From contig JASHTO010000477.1 of assembly GCA_030040515.1 (NCBI GenBank), positions 1 to 18,778 on the forward strand: a DNA stretch of 18,778 bases. Reading direction: 5' to 3'. Source of the DNA: Terriglobia bacterium (GTDB lineage Bacteria; Acidobacteriota; Terriglobia; UBA7540). The translations under genes were made by a program, and so were the position numbers. Shown here in pieces: positions 1-7,540 of the stretch (positions are counted from its first letter, which is position 1; each line of letters starts with the position of its first letter). A model generated the notes under the pieces. That model did no database searches. It was not told where the DNA came from and saw nothing but the letters and a program-made list of their open reading frames with translations.

Positions 1-1
1 T

Positions 2-658
2 ATTATTGGAGATCCAGAGATTGAGACTCGTATTAACTCTTTTGAGATGGCCTTCCGCATGCAGTCCAGCGCACCAGAGTTAATGGATCTTTCTAAAGAG
101 TCGAAGGAAACCCTGGAGCTTTACGGTGCCGTGCCGGGCAAACCGTCCTTCGCCAACAATTGCCTGCTGGCGCGGAGGCTGGTGGAGCGCGGAGTCCGCT
201 TTGTGCAGCTCTATCACGAAGCGTGGGACCAGCACGACCATTTGGTGGAAGACATTTCGGAAAACTGCCGCGACACTGACCAGGCGTGCGCGGGCTTGAT
301 CCAAGACCTGAAGCAGCGCGGAATGCTGGAAGATACGCTGGTGATTTGGGGTGGGGAATTCGGTCGCACGCCCATGGTGCAGGCCTCCGCCAGCGGTCCC
401 GCCGATGGGCGCGACCACCATCCCAATGCCTTCAGCATGTGGCTGGCGGGTGGCGGGGTGAAGGGTGGCTTCTCCATCGGCGAAAGCGATGACCTCGGCT
501 TCAACGTGGCTGAGGATCGAGTCCACGTCCACGACCTGCACGCCACCATTCTCAAGCTGCTGGGATTTGACCACACCAAGCTGACTTTCAAATTCCAGGG
601 TCGCAACTTCCGACTCACCGACGTGAGTGGAACCGTCGTGGACAAGATGCTGGCGTAG
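2..658 (+). CDS. DUF1501 domain-containing protein, C-terminal part (5' truncated)
   Basis: The frame is open from base 2 to the TAG at 656-658, so the gene starts outside the window and about 218 C-terminal residues are present. DUF1501 proteins have an alkaline-phosphatase/sulfatase-like fold and are common in Planctomycetes, Verrucomicrobia and Acidobacteria, usually beside DUF1549/DUF1553 cytochrome-type proteins. Family hallmarks visible here, in order, are FRMQSSAPELMDLSKE, CLLARRLVERGVRFVQLY, WDQHDHL, VIWGGEFGRTP, GRDHHPNAF and HDLHATILKLLG, then the terminal RNFRLTDVSG. The catalytic role of the family is not firmly established. The proteins are often exported by Tat, but the N-terminus that would show this is missing. 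The gene converges on the minus-strand MmcQ-like gene, with about 138 bases between them and no clear terminator. The family call is secure; the function is not. Confidence 0.9.
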   Translation: MIGDPEIETRINSFEMAFRMQSSAPELMDLSKESKETLELYGAVPGKPSFANNCLLARRLVERGVRFVQLYHEAWDQHDHLVEDISENCRDTDQACAGLIQDLKQRGMLEDTLVIWGGEFGRTPMVQASASGPADGRDHHPNAFSMWLAGGGVKGGFSIGESDDLGFNVAEDRVHVHDLHATILKLLGFDHTKLTFKFQGRNFRLTDVSGTVVDKMLA

Positions 659-796
659 AATAAACTTCGCCCAAATTCCCACCGTGGGTTGGCGTGCATC
701 GATGCGCGGTGGCCCGTGGTGATCACGAAGTATTCCATCCACAATTTGCGGATCGCCCTGAGGTGGGTAATCAAGTCGCGGTTCGGCTTCGTGCCG

Positions 797-1168
797 TTAG
801 TGACGGCGTTTCCGCGCGGGCGAGCGAGGAGTTGATCTCGAGGTCACAAACTTGTGCGCCATGCCGAGCAGGTCGCGCAACACGCCTTGATCGATGCGCG
901 CGAGGCGCACCAGGACGGCCTCGTAGGGCGCATAATGGTCTGTAATATAGTAGACATCGGGCGCAGCGGCCAGGAGTTCGGCGCGATCGTCAAAATCCAC
1001 GCGCACATAGATCGAACCCGGTTCGGCGGAGGGATTCACGGGCATGCCGGCCATGAGCTTGCCGCGGACCTTAAGGGCAGGCGAGCCGTAGGCGGTGCCT
1101 TCTTCGACACCTGGAAGAGTAAGGCCAATCCTCCGCACTGTCTCGAAAGTGATGGCGCTCTTGGGCAT
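797..1168 (-). CDS. MmcQ/YjbR family protein
   Basis: This is a small protein of about 123 residues with the MmcQ/YjbR (CyaY-like fold) pattern: an N-terminal helix FETVRRIGLTLPGVEE, then the strand segments GSPALKVRGKLMAGM and IYVRVDFDDRAELLAAAPDVYYIT, then YEAVLVRLARIDQGVLRDLLGMAHKFV. Members are described as DNA-binding-like, but their biochemical role is largely unknown. I choose the ATG at 1168-1166, not the TTG one codon upstream, because it overlaps the TGA of the preceding gene (TGATG on the minus strand), which suggests translational coupling. The C-terminus is a basic tail, SRSTPRSPARKRRH, of possibly strain-specific length. The family call is good; pairing with a membrane protein does not tell the role. 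Confidence 0.8.
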   Translation of the reverse strand: MPKSAITFETVRRIGLTLPGVEEGTAYGSPALKVRGKLMAGMPVNPSAEPGSIYVRVDFDDRAELLAAAPDVYYITDHYAPYEAVLVRLARIDQGVLRDLLGMAHKFVTSRSTPRSPARKRRH

Positions 1169-1902
1169 CAATCACCACGATCTGTCTGATCGATGCGTTC
1201 AGGTGCTACGAGGAGGGCGAACACGACCCCCGCCAGCCATAGCATTTCACCAATCGCAAACAGCCACCAATGGAAGGGATTCGGCATGCCGCCTGCCATG
1301 ATGTTGCGGTAGTCCCACATGAATGCCGCTAGAATTAACACGGCGCCTGAGCAAATTCCAACCCAGTGAATTCCTTGCAGCCCAATCGACGGGCCGTCCG
1401 ATTCCCATCCCCAAATGACGAGTCCGGTTGCGATCATCGTCAACGCTACGATGACCGGTGCGAGCACGGGACCGGTCCACGGCACGGGAATCAAGAACAA
1501 TATATCCCAGGTCAACATTGACCGCGGCCAGTCAATCAGGATTTTCAAGCAGGCGTAGAAGGCAATATCCCATGCTCCGAATTCCAGGAGGAAGAACGCC
1601 AACCACTGGCGAAAGGTGGCACCCGCCACCCCAGCTACGGCGCCGAGCATGGCCAGCGTCATGGCCTCGCGGATTATCTCTGTCTCGGTCATCTTAACCA
1701 TTTTCGGCCCTGCGGCCTCGACCTGTTGAAGCGTGAGGAGCGGAAAAAGTTCCTGGTTTCGTGGTGATGAGGCCGCGCGCGCAGCGAAAAACTGCGGTCG
1801 AAGGTAGGTCACCACCGCCGCCTCGACGTAGCCGAACGAAATCCCGAAGACCAGGAGGGCAGTCAACGGGCGCTTCCAACGAGATTTGTTTTCGGAATCC
1901 AT
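1168..1902 (-). CDS. Conserved polytopic membrane protein of unknown function
   Basis: The protein has 244 residues and about six hydrophobic segments: roughly residues 13-32, 80-98, 100-123, a long run from 130 to 166 that probably crosses twice, 176-196 and 213-233. It has no signal peptide beyond the first membrane segment and no motif I recognise. The N-terminus is basic (KSRWKRP), consistent with a cytoplasmic start. The ATG at 1902-1900 has only a weak purine-rich stretch upstream. The TGA stop overlaps the ATG of the MmcQ-like gene, so the two form a short operon. The protein resembles hypothetical membrane proteins seen in Acidobacteria and Verrucomicrobia, but I cannot assign a substrate or activity. 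Confidence 0.75.
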   Translation of the reverse strand: MDSENKSRWKRPLTALLVFGISFGYVEAAVVTYLRPQFFAARAASSPRNQELFPLLTLQQVEAAGPKMVKMTETEIIREAMTLAMLGAVAGVAGATFRQWLAFFLLEFGAWDIAFYACLKILIDWPRSMLTWDILFLIPVPWTGPVLAPVIVALTMIATGLVIWGWESDGPSIGLQGIHWVGICSGAVLILAAFMWDYRNIMAGGMPNPFHWWLFAIGEMLWLAGVVFALLVAPERIDQTDRGD

Positions 1903-2359
1903 GCCGATTTCCCATCGTCGCGATCGCGATGCGAATTAATGGATGCGTCGCTGTCAATATCCGCGAATCACAGTTTATCAAAGTTGCGCCGGTGGTTTGG
2001 CGGGAAGGGGTTCGAAATGTTGTTCACATGCCCGCGCGTCTTACCCAGGGAATTCACCATGCCAGTTTTCAGCGCGATCTATCCATGGCAGCAGGTAACA
2101 ATCAAAATGATCCATCCGAGCCAGATCGCAAAAATGAACGCGACTTTGCCCAACAGCGTCGCGGAGTATCGAAAATGCCGGACCTACCGATACATCTCCT
2201 CGTTCAAAATGGCCCCCAATTGCAAGCCCCGCAACGAATAATCGAGCGAGATGATTGTCAGCCGACATTTGCGCCGCGACGGCCTCCACGTCAATGAGCA
2301 AACCGCACGCTTGCATGGGACGAAGGTAATGCAATGATCTGGAAGTCAGTTCGTTAATG
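1903..2359. other. Gene-poor gap with a weak small ORF and a hydrophobic minus-strand frame
   Basis: About 457 bases hold no convincing gene. On the minus strand a 108-codon frame (2367-2041) begins with an ATG overlapping the stop of the nucleotidyltransferase gene. Its third-position GC is only about 50 percent and I recognise no homology. In a second minus-strand frame, ending at the TAG at 2081-2079, there is a strongly hydrophobic stretch, KVAFIFAIWLGWIILIVTCC. It is preceded in the same frame by QLGAILNEEMYR and an in-frame TAG, with no good start codon. This may be a decayed small membrane-protein gene or chance. No terminator or promoter is clear. Confidence 0.35.
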
Positions 2360-3628
2360 TTATTCATTCGAGCGCAAACTCTTCTTCCAAGCAGACAGTT
2401 CCCAAACGTAGGTCACCAAACCGACCACATGAAATTTCAATCGGGACAAAACATAGAGGCCCTGCTGCCACTCCACCCGCCCATTCAAACCCAGACCTTG
2501 ACTACCGGATTCGACCCCCCGGGGGCATTGGTGCAAAGGAAATAAGCGCTTTCGCGCGACTTGCTTCCATAACATTGGGTCTTTAATGAAGGCACGGTGG
2601 ACGAACAAGCTGAGCTTGCATCCGGGGAAGCGGGCGAGCGCCCAGCGTCGTCCGTACTGGCGAACCCAGAGGGAAATCGGTGCAGGCAAATCTTCGGTCG
2701 TCCACTCGGCAAGTTTCGGATACACGGGAGCATGAAAAAGCAGTTCCGCCATCGCGAAAACCAATCCCAGAATTTGCGCCAAGTTTCCGCGTCCCTGGGC
2801 GCGCGACCGCAGGCGATTCCAGAACTCCCTATCGCCCTGGCGTCGCTCCAGAAAGTGTGCGATTTCAAGGAAGCACGACGGCCTGCACCAGCAAGCCAGA
2901 ATGTGTTGAAAGGCGTGGAGCGCTTGGAGAATCAAAAAATCATCCTCGGCAAGAACAGGAAAGTTCAAGCCTTCCCAATTCGAAAGGCGCTTACGTTCGA
3001 GTGGGTTCACCGGCGCCTCGACATCGATCTCCTCGCCGATCGATTCCCAAAGGCTGAGGTGGAGTTCGACGGGACGGGGAATATTAGGACTGTAGAACCC
3101 GTAGTCGGCAGGCCCAGCCGGCGGCGGAGGTTCGAACGCAGATTCCTCCGCTTTTTGACGGCCGGGGCGCTGGGGTTTAAGACGGTACCCCAACCCTTCC
3201 AGAGTGCGTCGGGCGGCGCCTGCCGACTCCTCACGCACTAGAAAATCGTAATCGAGCTGGCTGCGCAACGCAGCGTCGGGGCAATACTCGGGGATCAGTG
3301 CGAATCCTTTCAGGACTGCAAAATCCACTCCTGCCGTGTGGAAGGCATGAAGCAGCGAGCCAAACTCCTGCCGCATTGCCGAAAGCCGGCGCCGATTGTT
3401 GGTCAAATCTTGCTCGAGCCGAATACGTATTCTTTGCGGGATAGTTGTGAGCGAGCCCGAGGTAGTCATTCGCTCAAGGAGGCGGAGCCCCAGCCCACTC
3501 TCATCAATCCATGGGAGCGTCTTCCACCAATCGCGTTCACAGAAGTTGCGAAGACGCGCGAGCGGTTCTTCGCCGCGCCCGGAGACCTGCAGTGCTTCGA
3601 GGGCACATTGTATCAAGGCGAGATTCAT
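2360..3628 (-). CDS. Nucleotidyltransferase family protein (NTP_transf_5-like)
   Basis: The 422-residue protein matches the uncharacterised nucleotidyltransferase family PF14907. Key features are VDFAVLKGFALIPEYCPD around Lys107 and QLDYDFLV, with the paired acidic residues Asp126 and Asp128 expected to bind metal and NTP. The start of an extended second domain (GYRLKPQ) follows. Family members occur in exopolysaccharide/exosortase loci beside HprK-related kinases. A related nucleotidyltransferase is reported to add sugars to a kinase-phosphorylated lasso peptide (pseudomycoidin). The ATG at 3628-3626 overlaps the TGA of the upstream HprK-like gene (ATGA), so the two are coupled and probably act together. 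The substrate here is unknown. This is the last clear gene of the minus-strand operon. Confidence 0.82.
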   Translation of the reverse strand: MNLALIQCALEALQVSGRGEEPLARLRNFCERDWWKTLPWIDESGLGLRLLERMTTSGSLTTIPQRIRIRLEQDLTNNRRRLSAMRQEFGSLLHAFHTAGVDFAVLKGFALIPEYCPDAALRSQLDYDFLVREESAGAARRTLEGLGYRLKPQRPGRQKAEESAFEPPPPAGPADYGFYSPNIPRPVELHLSLWESIGEEIDVEAPVNPLERKRLSNWEGLNFPVLAEDDFLILQALHAFQHILACWCRPSCFLEIAHFLERRQGDREFWNRLRSRAQGRGNLAQILGLVFAMAELLFHAPVYPKLAEWTTEDLPAPISLWVRQYGRRWALARFPGCKLSLFVHRAFIKDPMLWKQVARKRLFPLHQCPRGVESGSQGLGLNGRVEWQQGLYVLSRLKFHVVGLVTYVWELSAWKKSLRSNE

Positions 3629-5169
3629 CTTCGCGCTTTGACCGCCGTTTCACGAACATTCTGAATATTGGCCATCGGGTCGGGTGGCCAACACCGGGCA
3701 GCCTCCGTCAGGGAGGCGAGGCGAGTCAGGACGACCTGCTCGAACCCGCTTCCCTTGGTCAGAAACGCCTCCGCCAGGAAGCCCATGCCAACGCCCGCGG
3801 CTGCATCGGTTGCCAGGAAGCTGCCTGGCCCCAGGTTCACAAGATGTAAGCCGTCAGCAGAAACGCTCGATGACTTTGGAAATTGGAAGGGCTGAGCCGC
3901 ATCGTTTTCGCACACAATCCTCCACGAAAATATTTGCCCAGGGCCTTGCGATGGCCGCAAGGCAGGCAGGAATCGGCCCACTCGTTGGAGAATCATTGGG
4001 CTATTGGTCGCCAATCGCATGGCGCACTCTGCGACGCGAAAAAAACCAATCAACGGAGTGGGTGTCAGACGTCGCGTTGGATCAGGCCCGCGTCGCGTAA
4101 ATGAAGGCAAGGTCTTGGCCTGATCGCTTCGTGGAACGCATGGCCGGCGTGATGAAAAAAATCGACCGAGAACCTGCGCGATGACGTCGGGTTTTTCTCC
4201 GTAACGAAGCAGCCAGCACTCGCGCTCAATTAAGCTCCCGATTGTTTCCTGCTGGATCTTCCTCCTGAATGACAACTCAGGGGGGAAGCGTTCCTGAGCC
4301 GATCCTAGTCGTCGCGCGGCCTGTTCAGGCGGCATCCTGCTAAACGTATGCCCCGATTTGGTTTGGCGCTCCAGGAAAATAAGACCGCTCGGCTGGCATT
4401 GCAGGGACCTGCGGACGCCGAAAACGTCTTCGGGGTCGAACTCATAGGCCCTTTCACCATTAAGCGACACGCCGGGCACCCATCCCTCTAGCTCGGGAAA
4501 AAACTTTGCGCTGTCGGGGAGCAACTTCAGCGGCGTGACTAATCCCCAGGCGAGAAGGTGCTGGTCGACATGTGAGAGATAGGTCCAATCGTCTGACAAA
4601 AAGCCGAAGCCCATGCGGGCCAGGGCAAGCGCCAGCGTTGATTTCCCCGTCCCCGATTCACCAGCCATGAGTAGCCCCTCGCCGTCGCGCTCGACACACG
4701 CGCAGTGAATGACCGTAACCCTGAGAGCATCACTGGCCAATCCGACCAGCGCCGGGAAAATGACCCTTTGCCAATGGTCAAAATCACCAGCCATGGAAGG
4801 TGAGAAGCGGCCGATGGCAACGCGCCGGCGAAGGTCCAGAAGTACGGCATTTTCGTGGTCATATCCCGCATAAGCCAGATGGCCCAAACCCCGGAAGCAA
4901 GGCCGAGGCCAGGGCTTGAAGCTTCGCGCATGGCGATCCACCCAGAAACGCAGGGTGAGAGCGGGGGACGACCTTGGATCCGCTTTCAGGCGGAAGAAGC
5001 TTTGCGCAGCACCCAACACCGCCAGGGAATTCGTTTCCACCAACCAGTGGTAACCCATCACTATGTGGTGGGAGTGAAGGGGAGTAAAAAACTGCTGGTC
5101 CACTGCAGCCGGGTCCGGCCACACCCTTTGGAGGATTCGCTCATTCTCACTCCACAGGTCTTGTTCCAT
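3625..5169 (-). CDS. HprK-like kinase with an apparent second N-terminal domain copy
   Basis: The first part is an HPr-kinase-like P-loop protein. A short N-terminal domain (residues about 30-165) precedes the Walker A motif GESGTGKST at 170-178 and the acidic pair FLSDDW at Asp193-Asp194. The kinase region runs to about residue 350. The remaining 150 residues look like a second copy of the N-terminal domain. LATNSPMILQRVGRFL aligns with LVETNSLAVLGAAQSFF, and GLHLVNLGPGSFLATD aligns with GLGHLAYAGYDHENAVLLD. No second P-loop follows. I start at the ATG 5169-5167, which has AAGGAG nine bases upstream. A longer frame to 5412 would run into the glycosyltransferase gene. True HprK acts on HPr of the phosphotransferase system, but clustered homologues usually serve polysaccharide or peptide-tailoring loci. 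The substrate here is unknown. Confidence 0.85.
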   Translation of the reverse strand: MEQDLWSENERILQRVWPDPAAVDQQFFTPLHSHHIVMGYHWLVETNSLAVLGAAQSFFRLKADPRSSPALTLRFWVDRHARSFKPWPRPCFRGLGHLAYAGYDHENAVLLDLRRRVAIGRFSPSMAGDFDHWQRVIFPALVGLASDALRVTVIHCACVERDGEGLLMAGESGTGKSTLALALARMGFGFLSDDWTYLSHVDQHLLAWGLVTPLKLLPDSAKFFPELEGWVPGVSLNGERAYEFDPEDVFGVRRSLQCQPSGLIFLERQTKSGHTFSRMPPEQAARRLGSAQERFPPELSFRRKIQQETIGSLIERECWLLRYGEKPDVIAQVLGRFFSSRRPCVPRSDQAKTLPSFTRRGPDPTRRLTPTPLIGFFRVAECAMRLATNSPMILQRVGRFLPALRPSQGPGQIFSWRIVCENDAAQPFQFPKSSSVSADGLHLVNLGPGSFLATDAAAGVGMGFLAEAFLTKGSGFEQVVLTRLASLTEAARCWPPDPMANIQNVRETAVKARR

Positions 5170-5221
5170 GAAATTAAACTCCTTCTGGCGATTTCGCGGA
5201 CCATCGCATTGCCAGCCGACC

Positions 5222-6418
5222 TCAGGTGCTTCCCACGTGACAGCGGTAAAGCTCGATCTGCCGCTCCACGTAGTGCGAAAGCGTAAAACGATTCTCCACC
5301 TTGACCCTTGCCGCCCTGCCCATCGCAAAAATTTCCGACGGATGCTCGTAGCACCAGAGAATCGTTCCCACCAGCGCGTCGGCGCTTCGTGCCGGGAGCA
5401 CAAATCCGTCAAGGCCTTCCGTTATGCAATCTTCCGCACCGCTTTCATCTGTGGCCGCCACGGGCAAACCTGAGGCCATGGCTTCGAGAAGCACCAAACT
5501 TAATCCTTCATTTACGGATGGAAAGACCAGGAGATTCGATTCACGGTAGCACCGGGCGACATCCGCCGGGGCCAGCTTTCCCATCACCCGGATGTTTGAA
5601 TCAGCGCAGTTCCTCAGCAGGGAGTTCATCTCCGGGGAGACTTCGCCAATCAGCACGAGCTCCGCATGGGGCAGGGAAATCTGCTTCCATGCGGCAAGCA
5701 GGTATCCAAGGCCCTTGGCTAGTTCCACGCGCCCTACATAGCAGGCGCGAAACATCGAATTGACGCGCGGCTCAGTGGGCGGCCGATAAAATGTTTCATC
5801 AACCCCGGGCAGAAGCACCACGGTTTTGTGCGCATGCCCCAGGCGTTCGAAGCTGCGCCGGGCTGCCGAGGATAGGACCTGGATTTTGTCGCAAAGCTCA
5901 TATTCCGCTCGCGCGCGGCGGATCAAGGGGGCGGGCAAAATCGCGCCGCAATCGCGAGGTCTTACACCGAACCTCTCGCATTCCGTCATCACCTGTTCCT
6001 GCCACGATTGAAGGTGGGCCATGGGACTTTCAAGAATCGTCACCGCGCCCCGCTGCTTCGCTTTGCGCAGGGCCGCCAGGCTGACTCCCGTTAATCCGTG
6101 GAAGATGCTGGTTGATATGACGTGTCGCGACGCCCACCGGTCCACCATCCAGCAACTGGCGGCCATGGGCAGGTGGGAACAGCCAGTGCCGGGCAGGCGC
6201 CGCCAAACGCCCCAGAGCAACCGGTTCGCCATCCTGGAAGGGGGGAATCGGCCGACCACCTTCAATGATCCTCCATCGCCTGGCTCCAGGATTTCCAAAT
6301 CCGGCCACAGGCGAAAGACCCGCCGCAACATGCCGCGCTGCAAAAGTGCGCCCGGCAGTCTTCTCTGATACGGATCGTTGGCGTGAGTGAGCGTTACGGA
6401 AATGGGTTGGGGTTCCAT
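5222..6418 (-). CDS. Glycosyltransferase family 4 protein
   Basis: The 398-residue protein has a GT-B-type layout. A variable N-terminal half holds a few basic or hydrophobic segments. The C-terminal GT4 nucleotide-sugar domain starts near VVLLPGVDETFY. Arg230 and Lys235 (YVGRVELAKG) fit the donor-phosphate binding pair. PSVNEGLSLVLLEAMASGLP carries Glu304 and Glu312 of the EX7E motif. These enzymes transfer a sugar from a nucleotide donor, usually with retention, to a growing glycan or a lipid on the cytoplasmic side of the membrane. Donor and acceptor cannot be read from sequence. The ATG at 6418 has AAGG a few bases upstream. The gene lies 18 bases after the sulfotransferase and 52 bases before the kinase, as expected for one operon. 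Confidence 0.88.
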   Translation of the reverse strand: MEPQPISVTLTHANDPYQRRLPGALLQRGMLRRVFRLWPDLEILEPGDGGSLKVVGRFPPSRMANRLLWGVWRRLPGTGCSHLPMAASCWMVDRWASRHVISTSIFHGLTGVSLAALRKAKQRGAVTILESPMAHLQSWQEQVMTECERFGVRPRDCGAILPAPLIRRARAEYELCDKIQVLSSAARRSFERLGHAHKTVVLLPGVDETFYRPPTEPRVNSMFRACYVGRVELAKGLGYLLAAWKQISLPHAELVLIGEVSPEMNSLLRNCADSNIRVMGKLAPADVARCYRESNLLVFPSVNEGLSLVLLEAMASGLPVAATDESGAEDCITEGLDGFVLPARSADALVGTILWCYEHPSEIFAMGRAARVKVENRFTLSHYVERQIELYRCHVGST

Positions 6419-6436
6419 TGCCTTGATTTTCGGCGC

Positions 6437-7348
6437 TTAGCCGCGGGCCGGGGTTCGCGCCACACTGCTCGCACCCGTGGGCGAGTCCTTGCACCACGCG
6501 GAGAGGTCGCGGCCGAGTAGTTCACTGAGTTGCTCGATTTTGGGCTCGAATATTTTCTGGACCCGCCTTCGCAGCGCCGGGTCCATGGGAGGCCGCGCTC
6601 TAACCACGAGGTTCAATTTGATGAGGCGTTGCCGAATTTTCGACCGTAGCGATCGGGGGACCAGGGCGTGGCCAAGGTTTCGCAGATATGGCGGCGGATC
6701 TGCGAGCATCGTGCCCAGCCGCTCATTCCGGAATTCCTTGTTCTTGTGAATCCACGGGAACTCCGCGGCATAATCTGTGCGCACACCCAGGAAACGCAGA
6801 ACCTGCTGGCAAACGGCTCCAGGGTTCGCCTTCAAATCGTCATAGATCATCGTGTGCACATTCTCGCGCCCAAAGAGCTTGAAATACCTCTCCACTTGGC
6901 TCGGGAAGTCGGTGAACTCCCAATAGCCGATCAGTCTTCTCCCGGTGCGCGCGGCGTCCGCCTCCAATGCCGCCTCGAAGTCAAGGAGGGGTTCTGGATC
7001 GTAAAGCATCATTTTGTACAGGGAGTACATGAGGTCGGGTGGATTTCTGAGCATGATGATGATTTGCGCTTCCGGACAGAATGCCTTGATTTTCGCAGGG
7101 GCAACCCGCGAGCGCAGGTAATCGGGCGTGGCTTCGCCAATTTTTATTTGGTGAGCGACGCCTGAAAAGTGTTCGAGATAACCCTCCAGCGTGGGCGACC
7201 GCTCAGTCGTGCCCCACAGATCGGAATTGAAGAAACTCAACTCCTTCTTTTCCGGCATAAAAATGTCGGGATGGCCCTTCAGATAGGTCCAGAGCGATCC
7301 GGTGCAGCAGCGCGGCGCCCCGACGATAAAAAAGTTGGGCTTTTTCAT
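6437..7348 (-). CDS. Sulfotransferase domain-containing protein
   Basis: This is a PAPS-dependent sulfotransferase of about 303 residues. FFIVGAPRCCTGSLWTYL at the N-terminus is the 5'-phosphosulfate loop (usually GxPKCGTTS). KKELSFFNSD and IKIGEATPDYL follow, as in heparan-type and bacterial sulfotransferases. IIIMLRNPPDLMYSLYKMM is the 3'-phosphate binding region. Such enzymes move sulfate from PAPS to a hydroxyl or amino group of a glycan, lipid or small molecule. The two substitutions in the loop (CC for CG, TG for TT) are unusual. I favour the ATG at 7348 because the family normally starts just before FFIVGAP. An ATG at 7402 in frame would add 18 residues, and neither has a good ribosome site. 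It is the first gene of the operon shared with the glycosyltransferase and kinase. Confidence 0.85.
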   Translation of the reverse strand: MKKPNFFIVGAPRCCTGSLWTYLKGHPDIFMPEKKELSFFNSDLWGTTERSPTLEGYLEHFSGVAHQIKIGEATPDYLRSRVAPAKIKAFCPEAQIIIMLRNPPDLMYSLYKMMLYDPEPLLDFEAALEADAARTGRRLIGYWEFTDFPSQVERYFKLFGRENVHTMIYDDLKANPGAVCQQVLRFLGVRTDYAAEFPWIHKNKEFRNERLGTMLADPPPYLRNLGHALVPRSLRSKIRQRLIKLNLVVRARPPMDPALRRRVQKIFEPKIEQLSELLGRDLSAWCKDSPTGASSVARTPARG

Positions 7349-7402
7349 GGGAACGAGTTTCAGGGTTTCCGGGTGGGTGCATGTCAGTGCCCTGTCAGAC
7401 AT

Positions 7403-7540
7403 TTGTAAACAATTGGGGCTTTGAAACCTCAGCCCCGTGAGCGGGTTTTTGCAGCCTCATGACAGGTCTTTGACAATCCCCAGGAGCGCTTTGGGCATGC
7501 TGAAGAGGGTTAACCCTGAACTCTGCGCGCGATGAGGTAG
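7403..7540. promoter_or_regulatory. Divergent intergenic region between the two operons
   Basis: These 138 bases separate the minus-strand sulfotransferase operon from the plus-strand radical SAM operon, so both promoters probably lie here. TTGACA at 7470-7475 is a perfect -35 hexamer for the plus strand and overlaps TTGTCA on the minus strand. Neither has a convincing -10 box. A perfect 12-base palindrome, AGGGTTAACCCT, lies at 7506-7517, about 24 bases before the radical SAM start, and could be an operator. GGGGCT (7415-7420) and AGCCCC (7431-7436) can form a 6-bp hairpin in the leader of the minus-strand operon. These are sequence observations; the regulatory roles are inference. Confidence 0.35.

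Noticed and set aside
696..705. Short palindrome GCATCGATGC after the DUF1501 gene
   Set aside because: Ten bases without flanking symmetry or a T tract; expected by chance in this length.
80..742. Minus-strand frames opposite the DUF1501 gene
   Set aside because: Antisense to conserved family motifs on the plus strand.
5170..5412. Upstream extension of the HprK-like gene
   Set aside because: It overlaps the glycosyltransferase gene, and a strong AAGGAG site precedes the ATG at 5169.
7415..7436. GGGGCT/AGCCCC hairpin as a terminator
   Set aside because: It lies between divergent operons, with no gene ending there and no T tract placed for either strand.
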